From: Monocercomonoides exilis
Lineage: Eukaryota; Preaxostyla; Oxymonadida; Polymastigidae
Direction: 5' to 3'
Assembly: GCA_001643675.2 (NCBI GenBank)
Contig: LSRY02000003.1
Span: 1,726,001-1,790,000, forward strand
Length of the DNA stretch: 64,000 nucleotides
Under the pieces are notes generated by a model. The model was given only the letters and a program-made list of their open reading frames with translations, was not told the origin of the DNA and searched no databases. Positions within the stretch are counted from its first letter, which is position 1. Each line of letters starts with the position of its first letter. Below are positions 46,150-57,994 of this stretch, piece by piece. Both the position numbers and the translations under genes were made by a program.

Positions 46150-48010
46150 ATATAAGAATGATTTATTTCTTTCTTCATTTTCTTCATATTGATCATTTTT
46201 TGTGAGAATTCTTCAAACAAGCATTCGTATATATCATCAACGCAATTTTCTTCTGCTTCCAAAAACTCGAAATCATCGCTTTCATCATCTTCTGTTTCCC
46301 CACAATCAATTTTTTCATTTATTTTTTCACTATTTTCAATATTTCTTTCATCCTATTGTTTATATAAGTTCCATTACATCCTGGAAATCGCTTTGACCTA
46401 GTAAAGCGAGAAAAAAATGATTAACACAATCTTTGAAAAACTAACAATTAATCAAACCTATTTCTTTTTCGGATGAAACTTTCTTTGGTGAATGTGGTTG
46501 ATCGTTGTAACTTGTTCTATAATTATTTTATGAAAAATTCAAAATAAAAAAAGAATGAAAGAAAATAGTTAAGAAAATGAAACACATTAGAAAATCTTTA
46601 ACATATGAATCCATGGTTTTCAGCAAAGGGTGAAAAATTGAAACGGTTGTTTGTTTAATTGTTGAGGAATCAATCAAGCAAGAATCGTTCGATTTATTGC
46701 AGCGATCCGAAAATATTGATGGAGTTGAAAAATTACATTTAAGAAATTGCTGCTTTTGTATTGATTTCATGTCGGTAGAAGTCAAAGCATAAGAAAGGAC
46801 AATGTTCTCCCATCGAGTTATAACAATAAAATAATTATGCAATAATATCAATGAGTTATTAAAAACGTTTCACCATTTATTTTCCTTGAGGGGTTCTTGC
46901 TGTAACAAAAATTTAATACTTTAAAAAACATAAAGAATTAAATGGAAAACTTGACTTGACTTGGTGCTGTCATTTTCGAAATTCATAGAAAGCAAATGAA
47001 AAGGGTGTAGAAAAATTTCCTCCTTGATAATGTCCACGAGGCCTATCATGCCTATTAAAGTTTCCTTTTGAATAATTTTATTTTTCGTTTTTATTAAAGA
47101 AGCTATTTCATTCAACGAATTTCATCTTTTTGAGACAAACGAAGGAGAGCGCTTCTTCAGAAGATTCATTCTCGACTAAGAATGGGCTTTTTGATAAACA
47201 TTCAAGATTTTCATTTGAGATCACAAAGAAATGGCACTTTGGTAAATAAATTTGTGATTACCAGATTTGTCAGGTGGTTGCTACAATAAACATGAAAAGG
47301 AATAAATGTCGGATGTTTCTTAACGAGTGTATTTGCATTGCTTTCTTGTGTTGATCAATTTTCAATAGCTCTTTTCTGAGATGACAATCCATCGGTGCAA
47401 AAACTCCTGATAACCGTATTGAACTTCGATAATTCGGAAATAACACTTTTGACAAGAAAATCATTTTCGCTTGAAGAAACGCATGGAGGAAATTTTTCCC
47501 AAGACAAATGTTTGATGTCCAATGATAATTTTGTGATTGTCACAACAGTAATTTTTCGATTTCCAACACATGCACCATCCAACATTAAACTCACTCCATT
47601 GTTCCTAATGATTGACTGTTTTTCCTTTTCGATTTTTGTTTTTTCTTTGAGCACCATGTGTGTAATTTTCTTGCGAGTCAAATATGGGAATATTGATGTT
47701 GATGAAAGCGAAGGGTTGCTTTGTCCAGCTTTGGTCAAAGAAAATATTAACGAATTCATTTCTTCAGATGATGATGAAAAAAAACAAAGAATTGCATAGG
47801 AGAATCAAGTAAATGAATTGCTTTTGTAATTCTGAAACACTAGTTGGACCATCTAACATTGAAAGATACATTGGATCTTTGCAAATTGATATGGGATCAT
47901 ATGCTTTTTTGTATCGAATAATAAATTTGTATTTCAAAAGTTCACATTTGAGATTAACAATCATTGAGTAACTTCTTCGACCTGATATTCCACAAGCATA
48001 TCCTAATTTT
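46150..48010 (-). pseudogene. hAT-like transposase, decayed
   Basis: Minus reading from 47.96 kb gives a basic N-terminal part (SMIVNLKCELLKYKF). It then has NNGVSLMLDGACVGNRKIT, a typical hAT first-Asp strand, and VIRSFCTDGLSSQKRAIEN (second-Asp region). After one in-frame TGA (47357-47355) comes TFIPFHVYCSNHLTNLV, the hAT FxPCxxHxLNL-like block. A frameshift follows, then SFVCLKKMKFVE, ITRWENIVLSYAL (the TRW block) and an acidic C-terminal part near 46.25 kb (CGETEDDESDDFEFLE). The order matches hAT/DUF659 transposases. At least one stop and two frameshifts make it inactive. Confidence 0.6.
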
Positions 48011-48784
48011 TCATTTGGTCATAGATAGTTGTTATAAAAATTATTTTTTTGTACACTGTTTTCATCAACAAGAGTGTAAGATATTCACAACGATTCTCCG
48101 ATAACTACAAAAGAAATTTCTGAAAGACATTCAATTAATTTTAAAAAATGATCAAATATTTTGATTGAAGAAAATCACAAAGATGTTCACATTACAAAAT
48201 TTTGATAAATAAGAACATATGATCCATATTTTGTTTCGCATTGTTGTTGTGATTACACGAATTTGTGGCCTGCTATTTCCAAAATCTTTTTCATTTTTTC
48301 TAAAAATATCTTTCTGATATAAAAGTTGGAAATCTACTTGTTGGAATAATAATGGTTATTGTTCATGCAATGTAATCATTTGTCTAACATTTTTTTAATT
48401 TATTTGGCAAAGTTTGAAATTATGTATCTTCTTTTATTTCGATCAATTTTCGTCTGAAGGTGATGTTGCGGAATCAGTGCTTTCATCAACATGTTCAAAT
48501 AATAATTGCTGTTTACTCGTTATGCGAAATATTCATATCAGAGAACTTCATTTCTATAAAAATTAATTTTTTTCTTTCAAAAGTGGGAAACAACATTTTT
48601 ATTTAAAGAAAATATAACATTGTAATGAAATATTGATAGAAATAATAAGGTTCTATCTTGTTAAGTGGATATCATAGTCATGTCAAACTATAATCAAGAA
48701 ATGTACGTCAGAAGTCAGAACATTAACCATGGTTCCAACAAGCACAATTTTTATTTACTATAAACATTATGACGATTTATTTAA
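48011..48784. other. AT-rich stretch, nothing recognised
   Basis: No open frame with family motifs, no paired inverted repeats and no RNA gene. Confidence 0.3.
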
Positions 48785-49054
48785 ATGTGGGTAATTAATT
48801 ACAAAATCAAAAATTTTTTTGTGATGTTTTTTTTTCAAAGGTTGTTTGTCATTGAACAAAGATCTTGGATTTAAATGAAAAATTAATTCAAAACAATTTC
48901 AAAAACTGATTTTTGAGCTGAAATAAAATGAGGATATTAAGAATTAATAAATTCACTTGTCAGTGTTTTTTTGTTAGTATTCAACAAAAAACATAGGACC
49001 GTATTTTTTCTTTAAAAAAATATATATGATTTCAAAAAAAAAATCACACACATT
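48785..49054. mobile_element. Family 1 inverted-repeat element, diverged, 270 bp
   Basis: The left end is ATGTGGGTAATTAATTACAA. The right end is TATATGATTTCAAAAAAA then AAATCACACACATT. Confidence 0.6.
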
Positions 49055-50149
49055 TTGATCAAAACAACAAGTTTTCATGTAAAAAAAATCACTCAAAATG
49101 ATATTTTATGTGATAATTCATATTTCCCCCTGTGATTATAAAGAATGAAAAATAAATAAATGATTGGCGAAAAATGTTTGTGCACAGAAAAATGTGATTA
49201 TGAACGAAACAATTTTAATTTTATGCGACAATACAACATTTTGATAGAATTGGTCATTTTCAAACTTTTTTATTATAAATCATGATTGACTGGTTTTCCA
49301 TTATCATGAAAAATACTTTTTTTTTACAAACTTCGTATAAGTATTTAATTGTTACTACAACGAGCCCAAACAAACATTTATAGAACATTAATCAAAATTA
49401 TTATGAATGGTTGTGACAAATCATTCTTTTATTATCATTTTCATAAAAAAATTATTCACTTGTCATTGACTTTTTTAAGATCAAAAAACACAATAATAAA
49501 TGGTCCAATATTTAACATTCTTTAAATATGACTATATTTTATGTTTTGATTTCAAAGATTTTTGTTTTCAGATATGAAAATCGAAATAATTTCAAAATAT
49601 GATAATGCGAAATATTATTATGAGCGAAGCAATTTTTCCATTCCTAATGCAAAAAAAGCCTGAAAGTCCGTTCTTTCCCCAAAATCAGAAAAACTTTCTG
49701 TTCCAAATTAAATATAAAGAAATTCTGTTTTCTTTTTTTCATCATTTTTCACTTTTAATTCATTCAATAATATTTTTTTTTTGATCAAAAATAAATATTT
49801 TCGAATTTTCATTAAAAAAGTGACTGATTAGTTTTAAAAAAAGTTTCGAAAATAGACAAAACATATTAGAATGATATTATTCAAATAAGAATAATATTTT
49901 AAGCTCATATTCAGAGGCACTAGCTCCATCTCCTGCTCCGAAATCTTCATCAGATTCAACGTCGTTATCTTCATTTACAACATTCATCCATATCTGGAAT
50001 ATTCTCATTTTCATCAGTATTTTCTTCTTCTTCTTTTTCTTCTTCCATTTGAACAGGTTCATTTTCTATTTCAAAGCACAGATATTTAATGATTAAATGT
50101 TCGTTTTTTCAAATAATGATTTCTTTAAAAAATAGAAAAATATAGTTAT
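49055..50149. other. AT-rich stretch with a small acidic frame
   Basis: A minus reading at 50062-49877 is Lys- then Glu/Asp-rich (VESDEDFGAGDGASASEYEL) and could be the tail of the Merlin remnant upstream or unrelated. Otherwise nothing. Confidence 0.25.
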
Positions 50150-50700
50150 GCATAAATTTGATCTTTATTCCAAATCGAGGGAAAGTGCATCGCAAATGTT
50201 GCTATATCTCTTCTATTGAATTAGAATTCGCACTTGTTACAGGATATTAGAAATGTTTTTTTATAACACACAGTATGATGTTTATATCTAAGTGTTTCAA
50301 GTGAAGAATAAACACACCATTCATCAGAAATAATTCATGTTCCAACTTTTATGAATTTCTGGATAAGTGGTGTGATAGTTTTGTTTTTTCTGTTTGGAAC
50401 AACAACCACACACAGTTTTCCAGCTCCGCATTCATCTTATATTTCCAAACCTTCGAAAATTCACACTTGATTTCTCTTTCTTCCTCTAATGAACTTCAAT
50501 TTATACAAATTTTCTTTATCAATTTCAACTGTTAATTCATCAAATCCAAGAACTGGTTGTATATCGTTCAACATTTGAGATCAAGAGAGCAGAATCATAC
50601 TCCCACAGTATCCGACTGTGTCCTTATCAACAGAAAGAAGCAAAGAAGAAGTTTTGTTTTGAATCCCTGTATAGTTATATAAATTAATCAGAAGAGAAAT
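50150..50700 (-). pseudogene. Second Merlin/IS1595-type transposase, heavily decayed
   Basis: Minus reading: VDKDTVGYCGSMILLS, TGA, SQMLNDIQPVLGFDELTVEI, DKENLYKLKFIRGRKRNQV, TGA, IFEGLEI, TAA, DECGAGKLCVVVVPNRKNKT, PLIQKFIKVGT, TGA, IISDEWCVYSSLET. All of this is in one frame. After a frameshift comes NSIEEI, TAG, QHLRCTFPRFG. The first Asp (EID), second Asp (SDEW) and the third acidic residue (IEE) of the DDE triad are all in place. The TGA after NQV and the TAG after IEEI fall where family members have Trp. It differs strongly from the copy at 35.5 kb, so it is a separate lineage. Confidence 0.6.
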
Positions 50701-51084
50701 ACCCAATACAATCTTCATTTTGCAGAAAAATAAACCTGAAAGAATGCATTTTCTGTCTTATTCTATTTTATTTTTTTTTCTTTTTTTGTTTTTTCATTTT
50801 TGTTCAGAATTTTGGAAAGGAAAAATAAAGATAAATTTTTCATATTAAATACGTAGAAAATATCAGTGGATTCTGAACATCGGGAAAGTCATAGCAATAA
50901 TTCCTTTTTTCAACATTTCAGATATGATGTTTTCACCTTTCAAGAATTTATTCAGCTAAAAATTTGAACATCATCATGAAGATCCTGTTCACGTTCCACG
51001 AAAAAAACAAGAAAATAAAATATAACATATATCAATAAATATGTACTTTCATTATTATTTAAAATATGATCTTGGAATGAATGA

Positions 51085-51347
51085 ATATGGGTAATTATTT
51101 TTAAAATAATAAATTTTTTCGGAGTGTTGATTTTTCGAAGTTGCTTTTAACTGGGAAGAGATTTTGTTAAAAAATGCAAAAAACAATCAGAACTATTTTT
51201 AAAACAAAAGTTAAATCAGAATTAATAACGACAATGTCTTTAATTATTATTTTCTATTTTCAGTGTTCTTTAAGTGATATTCAAGGGAAATTTTTTGACC
51301 GAAATATCTGTAAGAAAAAATATGATTTCAAACATAATTTCCCATAT
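51085..51347. mobile_element. Family 1 inverted-repeat element, 263 bp
   Basis: The left end is ATATGGGTAATTATTTTTA. The right end is TATGATTTCAAACATAATTT then CCCATAT. It lies next to the end of the giant beta-helix pseudogene. Confidence 0.7.
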
Positions 51348-51524
51348 AAAAATCAAAAATGAAGCAATAAAAAATGTTTTTGAGTTTATTTTTCATCCTC
51401 AAAAAAATCATTTCTGAGCACGAAGCTGATTATACAGATATATTTCATTTTCTCCTATATCATTCATTACATTTACAATATATATTTGATTTTCATTTTC
51501 TATTATTTTTCTCAAAACAATTCT

Positions 51525-54500
51525 TCATTCTTCTTTTTCTGCCTCTTTCTCTGCCTTCCTCCACTGCTCCTCGGGTGATGGCTCCATCGTCACCATCTCA
51601 AACGCTTTTGGATCCTTTCTGATGTTATCATTCACAATCTCTCTCAGATCTTTATTTTCATTCTTCGCCTTTCTCCATCGAACAATGAATATTATTGAAA
51701 CAATTAACAGTATTGCCACAATCACAACACATATAATCAATAACCAATAAGATTTTCCTTCTTTTCCTCCTTCAACCACTTTTTCATCTCCTGTCTTTGA
51801 TTCGGTTTTGTTCTTCAGAATCTGTGGAGAAGTCTCTGCCAATTATTTTCCAAACAGAATCATCACTGACACCTCTGTTTCATCTGAAGCCAATGAAATA
51901 TTTTCTGATGGAACTCTTCCAATCACTTCTGCTTCTGAAACAAAACTGTCTTCCTCAAACTGATATGTCTCAACCAACTCCACATCTCCTGTTTTGAATA
52001 TCAATCTGAATGACAAGTCACAAGGCACAAACAGCGATCCCTTGAATTTTATTCCTATATTGCTTCCATTTTCATTCACTGAAACATCTTCCAATTTTGG
52101 GATGAAGAAAGGAGATGAACTTTCTGCTTCTATCCCTCTCAAATAACATCCATCATTCTAAATCCAAAGAGAAGTATTCTTCTCTTGCCCATCTCACTCT
52201 TTCAAGCTGGATATGGTCAGTGAGGCAGAATCTGAGCAAATGATGTTTCTTCTCTCGATGGATATTTTTCAATGAATGGATTGTTGTTCTCAAACTCTCC
52301 TTTATCAATCGTCACATTGCTGGAAGATACTGACAATCCACCTGATGAAGCATTCGAAATAATCACATCCTTCATCATCAATGAAGAATTCGTCGAATGA
52401 ACAAGAGACCCATTCCATTTGCATATTTCTTCAAAAACGTTTTCGTTCTCCAACAAGTGGTCGTTGATCAACAATCCTTCAAACTCACACGTTTGCATCG
52501 AAACATCCTTTGCATTGCTTATCTCCATAATGCTTCCTTTGCTTGACAGAGAATAACAGTTTGAACAAGTGCAATAAGAAAGTGTCATTTGAGCAGAAGT
52601 TGAAGATGCTGAAAGAACAGAAGCTCCTTCTGAGTTCCTCGTACAGTTGTTGAATGAGCAGATTCCAATAGATATTGAACTCGAAGATGAATCATTAATC
52701 TGAATGATGCAACCTTTAGACAATTTCACTCCATCTGCAGATACTCCTATTAAAACAACACTTCCACAACTGCATATCTCAAATATATTTGCTGCCGATT
52801 CACTCTGTTCCAGTTTCACATTTGTAATATTTATCTCGTCTCCATTCAGCAAAAATGAAGGCTTCTTAAATGAAAGCATGGACATTGAGCAGTTGTCAAC
52901 ATGAAGAATTCCATTTTCTATCTTCAGCAAAGTTGAACTGAGAATAATAGATTCTATGTTATCTGATTGGCCAACCGAAGAAAAATCAACAATTGAAAGA
53001 GAAAGCTGTCCATTTGCTTCATGAATGATAGAACTTCCAGAATAAGAAAACGACTTGCCAAATGAAAACTTAACACGTTCGATCCGAACTTTCTCTGAAG
53101 TTGTGATAAGATTTCCCTCGTCTCCAACAATTGTTGAGTTCAGATACACAAAAGCAGTCGAGGGAGATTCAAGTGAGCGGATGATCACATCCTTTGCTTC
53201 ACATTCTCCGACAACAACTGTCTCCTTTGAAATCAGCAGCTGAGAATAAGATGATGGAATAATGTGCCGAACTCCTTCACTCAAAGACTCACAAGGCGCT
53301 TCAAACCCTCCACATTGCTTGCTGTCTCCATGTTTGTCTGCAACTGAAGAAACAAATATCGTCTCGCTCTGGTATTTCACGACTCTCAACAAAAGATCTT
53401 CTTCTTCAAACGAATCTGTCTCACATACCCATATCGCCAGCTCCTTCACAAATGGTGCACTGAAATCCAGCAAGAACTGCTCTTCAACAATTTGATTTTC
53501 GATTGAGTAACATCTCACATACACGTCTCTCCCTCTGAACGCAGAGTTGTCTCTGAATGTAATATTCGACAGAATAAAGTTCAGAGGCTGCTCAACTGTC
53601 GAGGTACATTCCAGAAACAGCCACCCGCCTCTTCCTGTGGCAGAGCAGAAGCACTCAGAAATCGTGCAAAATGAGCAGTCAAAGCTCCCTCTTTCATTCA
53701 ACACACAAAACATTCCTCCCCCCTTTCCACATTTCAACCCTCCACACTTCTTCATCGTTGTGTTTCGAATCACCATTTTCAATGGCTCATCATTCTCATT
53801 TCGAATGATCGAGATGTTTTCTGTCGTGTCTTGGGTGACTTCTTCAAACAAACTCCACTCAATAATAATGTTTTGTTCTCCTTCATTGCTCCCTCTCTTC
53901 TCTCCAGCTGATCCCTTTGATATCCTCAATCCACTTGCTCCCTCCAGCTCAATATTCTTCATCGTCAGATTTTTCGCATTCAACACTGTTGTTGGCAGCA
54001 CAGAAATAACATCCTGCGAAAAGCTCAACAATTGCATCGTCACCAATTCCAACACAACTGTACCTCCTTCTGCTTTGATCAGCCCATAATCTGTCAATTC
54101 TTCTCTCTCATCTCCTTTTTTGGTGTATGAGCAGTCTTTCACAGTCAACAATCTCTCGCTTGAGTCAACATGTGTCAAAACATTCACGCCACTTGTGAAG
54201 AAAGATGGAATCACAAAGCGAATCAGTTCGAATTTGGAAATGCCTTGAGTCTTCATTACTGCTTCCTCTGCTCCCTCAAGCGATGAGACACATTCCAACG
54301 AACACATGTCTATATTATTTGAGCTTATTGAAATACCACTGAGATCAACACTCTTTGGAAGAATTTTTTTTTCATTGATGCTGATATTCCTTTCGTTTCC
54401 TTCGGACAATTGATCCAAAGAATAATCGATTGATTTGCAAGGACAATTCGAAAACCCACAGGCACCCATATCTTTTCTTTCTCCTCAAACAAATACTTCT

Positions 54501-57500
54501 GAGCTGAGTGTTTGCCAGAAATTGACCAGTGGAATGGCATTTGATGTATCGCTTCCATCAAAGCCTCTCATGGAATTCAATGAAATACGATCCAGTTACA
54601 CAGTCACAAATGGAAGAGAGGTGCTTGTGATGCTCTTCATCAAGTTTGGCGATTCAACAAACAGGTCATTTCCAAATGTCGCAGCATTAGGTTTTTCAGA
54701 ATTGAAAACAGGAGATGATATCACAAATGAAGAATCATCATCAATCAGCTTCAGTGCCATTCCTCCTCCAAAGCCAGTCTTCTCTTCTTCAGCTGGTGTT
54801 ACACATCCAGTGAATGTGCATGAAGTGATATCCATTTGAATGCTCCCTTTCAAGTGGGCATTAATGGCCCCTCCTCTGCTTTCATCATCCAGCACAGAAC
54901 ATCCATCAAATGAACATTCTTCAATATTTATTTCTGCATTTGAATCTTCATCATCGCTGTTGTCAATGCTCACACACCCTCCGCTTCCAGCTGCCCTTTC
55001 GATTTTTGGAAAAGTGCAGTTAGTCATGTTCAACAACAGAGTGTTCATCAACTCATCCCTTGTTCCACTTCCAGACAACGAGATCAATGAATTTCTTCTC
55101 AAATCAATTGATGAAGTCGAGAATGAATCAATGTTCAAGATCCCTGACTCAACGGACAAGAACAGAAATGTCAATTCTGATGTTGGATTTTGAAGGGAAA
55201 AAGTACATTGAGATAAAGTCATTGATGATGAAGAAGATGAAATAAAAGTGGAGCGATGAGAAAGGGAAGAAGTAAGAAGAGAAAAAATGAGTTTTGATAA
55301 TTCTGTTTCAACACTTGCTGTTATCATCGCTGAATTGGATGTTTCACTTGAATCAGAGATTGTCCAGCCACTTTGATCATCATTTCCTCTGATTTCATGC
55401 TTCTGATCAGAAAAGGTTAATTCATCGCTCATCGCAACCATTCCATTCACAACAATTTTCTTTGTTTCTGTTTGTCTTGTGAGTGAGTGCTTCAAAGTCA
55501 AACATGGGAATTGGACAATTCCACAATGTGAGTGATCAGATGCCTCAGTATTACTCACATATATTTCTTCTGGGTTTAAGAGATAGATGCAAAGAGGAAT
55601 GGCCACACTCGTATTTCCATTGTCATATCCTCTCACCTTCTCAAGAGAATCCAATGAATCTGTCACACATGTGATGTTTTCTGATTTTGCTGTTTCTTCT
55701 AGATTGGGTGAAAAGATGAAGATATCATTCCCCCATTTGGCTGTGTTTGTGCTAAAGGAAGTAGAAATCTGGAAATCTGGGTTTTCATTCAATAATCGAA
55801 GAAAAATTCCTCCTCCAAGTCCATATGTTGCAGAGCAAAAGCACCCATCAAAAGATCCACCTTTCACTTTCACCTCATTTTCGTTTCCAACACACAACAT
55901 TATCGATCCTCCATTTTCTGAACTTGAACTTCCACAACCATCAAAAGTGCAAGAATCCAGATCGATGTTTGCCTTGTCGTTGGAAAACGACATCACTGCT
56001 GCTCCGTTGGTTGCTCTTTCTATTTCATTAAAAGTTGATTCTGAAAGCTTCAATGATATTTAATTTGTCGAAGAAAGCGAAAACAATGATGTTGCGGAAA
56101 TCGTCTTTGCACAGTTCACATATTCCATCTGCAACATCCCATTCTGGACATTTATCAGCTCTGTCGAAAAAGCTGTTTCTGCTGGTAGTTCACTTCCTGT
56201 TGATATGTTCAGACTGCTCACATACATCTCTTCTGCTCCACTTATCTCAAATATCCTCGAGACTCGATTATTTACACATGCAGAGTCGTGCACAAGGGCA
56301 AGATCATTGACAGTCAACGTTCCTGCCGAGACTGAAAAAAGAGACAAGCCAGATGCTTCCAATTCAGTCTGCACAGTGGTTGTTGAATTTCTTTGGCCAT
56401 AAATTGATAAACCATCTGCACCACAATCCACATTTTTTGTCACGATTATTGTTCCTGTGAGTATTTTGATATCCTTCACAAATTCTGGAATCAGTTGAGT
56501 CAAACAATGGCTGATGGTGCAACACGGATAAGATTCATTAATTCCACATACAAATGCATCCATTGCATGAGGTTGTGTTTGAACTGTAGAGACAAATCTG
56601 ATTCTTCCGCCTGCATTATTAAGCCATTCACTTTTATCAGTGATTGGTTCGTGATATGTGACAACTCTGTTTTTTGTTTGCCGGGTTGAATAGCAGCTGG
56701 GATCAATGTTGTTTTCTGAAGAGCCAGAAAGATAAATATCATGCCCTCCTGTTGTGCACGTATTATTGTGAAAAAAACAATAGAAAAGCAAAATTCCATT
56801 ATTATTTGTATTAATCTGTTGGCTAACTGCTCCTCCATACATTGAATAACAATGACAAAAGAGACAATTCGAAATAGCAACTTGATCAGTGCATTCAAAA
56901 TGTTCAATGGCACCACCTGTACCACTTGCTGCTTCATTAGATTGGCAATTGTCGAAAAATGAATTAATAATGCATTTCTTCTGCCTCTGAGTTTTCGTTG
57001 GACGCAGATCAATTGCTCCTCCGTCATTTCCTGAAGAACAGTTTTGAAAATAGCAATCTTCAACCATTGATTGAAAGTTGACATTCTCGATCATTATTCC
57101 TCCTCCACCACAATCAATAGCTTCATATGCTTCACATTGGACGAATGTTGTATGTTGAACAAGGCATTCAGCGATATTCAAAGCAAATATTCCTCCGCCA
57201 AACGTTGACGAAGCGTTGCATCTCAAAAAGGAAGAGTTCTCAACAGTCAGAATAGCATTTTCATTTTCATGCACATAAAGAGCACCTCCTTGGGGTGCCG
57301 TGCAGTCAACCCATTCGCACAATGAAAACGATTGGCCTTCTGTTGTGTCCATTCGTTCTTTTTTCTGAAAAGCATTCATTTCTCTCTTCCCAAAGTTTGT
57401 TGTTGTGTTTTTGCAGATAAACTCTTGTGAAGAATAGGATCCACTCGAGATCCCTCCTTCAAAGGCATTCACGCATGAATAAATGAGGCAGTTATCCATT

Positions 57501-57820
57501 GAACTTCGAAAGCATGAATGTTTCACATTATGATCGCTTTTCTTATCAGATTTCACAGACATGTTTCTGAAGGCACAGTTTGAAATCTCTTCACTTTGGC
57601 TCTTTCCTGATAACAGGAAATAGTCTAAAGATGAGACAGTCAGATCTACAACGATGGAATTTCTCAAAATAACAGAATTTGAATCATCAGATGAAAATAT
57701 GAGGCTGGAAGGGCAAAGATTCTTTTGGGGGATCAAAGTCAAATTCACAGTGTTGATTGACCCACTTTGCAAAAGAAAAGGAGATGCTGATTTTTTGTGA
57801 AAAATGAAGGAATCCATCAT
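51525..57820 (-). pseudogene. Giant beta-helix surface protein with C-terminal membrane anchor, broken by several stops
   Basis: One minus frame runs from ATG 57820 (no signal peptide, so a 5' exon may be missing) through about 1870 codons. It is interrupted by TAA 56060-56062, TAA 54596-54598 and a TGA just upstream of 54469. After TGA 52217 it shifts frame, passes a TAG and TAA 51843, and ends at 51525. Rungs such as EDCYFQNCSSGNDGGAI, SNCLFCHCYSMYGGAV, DSCTFDGCGSSSSENGGSI and CNSEGASVLS-type repeats recur. Junctions repeat the pattern xVS..G...CG...PC.t (HCGIVQFPCLTLKHSL; CGGFEAPCESLSEGVRHI). The end carries one membrane helix (YWLLIICVVIVAILLIVSII), a basic RWRKAK stop-transfer and a charged tail. 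Internal repeat comparison puts two stops at Ser positions, so they are mutations, not introns. Confidence 0.65.
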
Positions 57821-57994
57821 TAGAGTTTATGCATCTGTAATCAGCACACACGTTGAAGAAGAATGTTAAATTGCAGAATTGTTTTGAGAGACCTGTTTGA
57901 AGTTGAAATGGAAGAATATGAAGGATAAAATGAAGAAGAAGAAGAAGAAGATATCTTAACAGTTGTTTTTTTGTTGTAATTTTTATTTATTCAG
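57821..57994. other. Intergenic region between head-to-head giant genes
   Basis: About 170 bp. It contains a GAAGAAGAAGAAGAAGAAG tract near 57930-57950 and a 3' splice-site-like TTTATTTATTCAG at 57982-57994 that opens the plus gene. If the genes were active, this would be a shared promoter or first-exon zone. Confidence 0.35.

Noticed and set aside
54469-54598. Short intron removing the TAA and TGA between the two largest minus frames
   Set aside because: The segment aligns residue by residue with the equivalent internal repeat (RGFDGSDTSNAIPL against RGYDNGNTSVAIPL), so it is coding.
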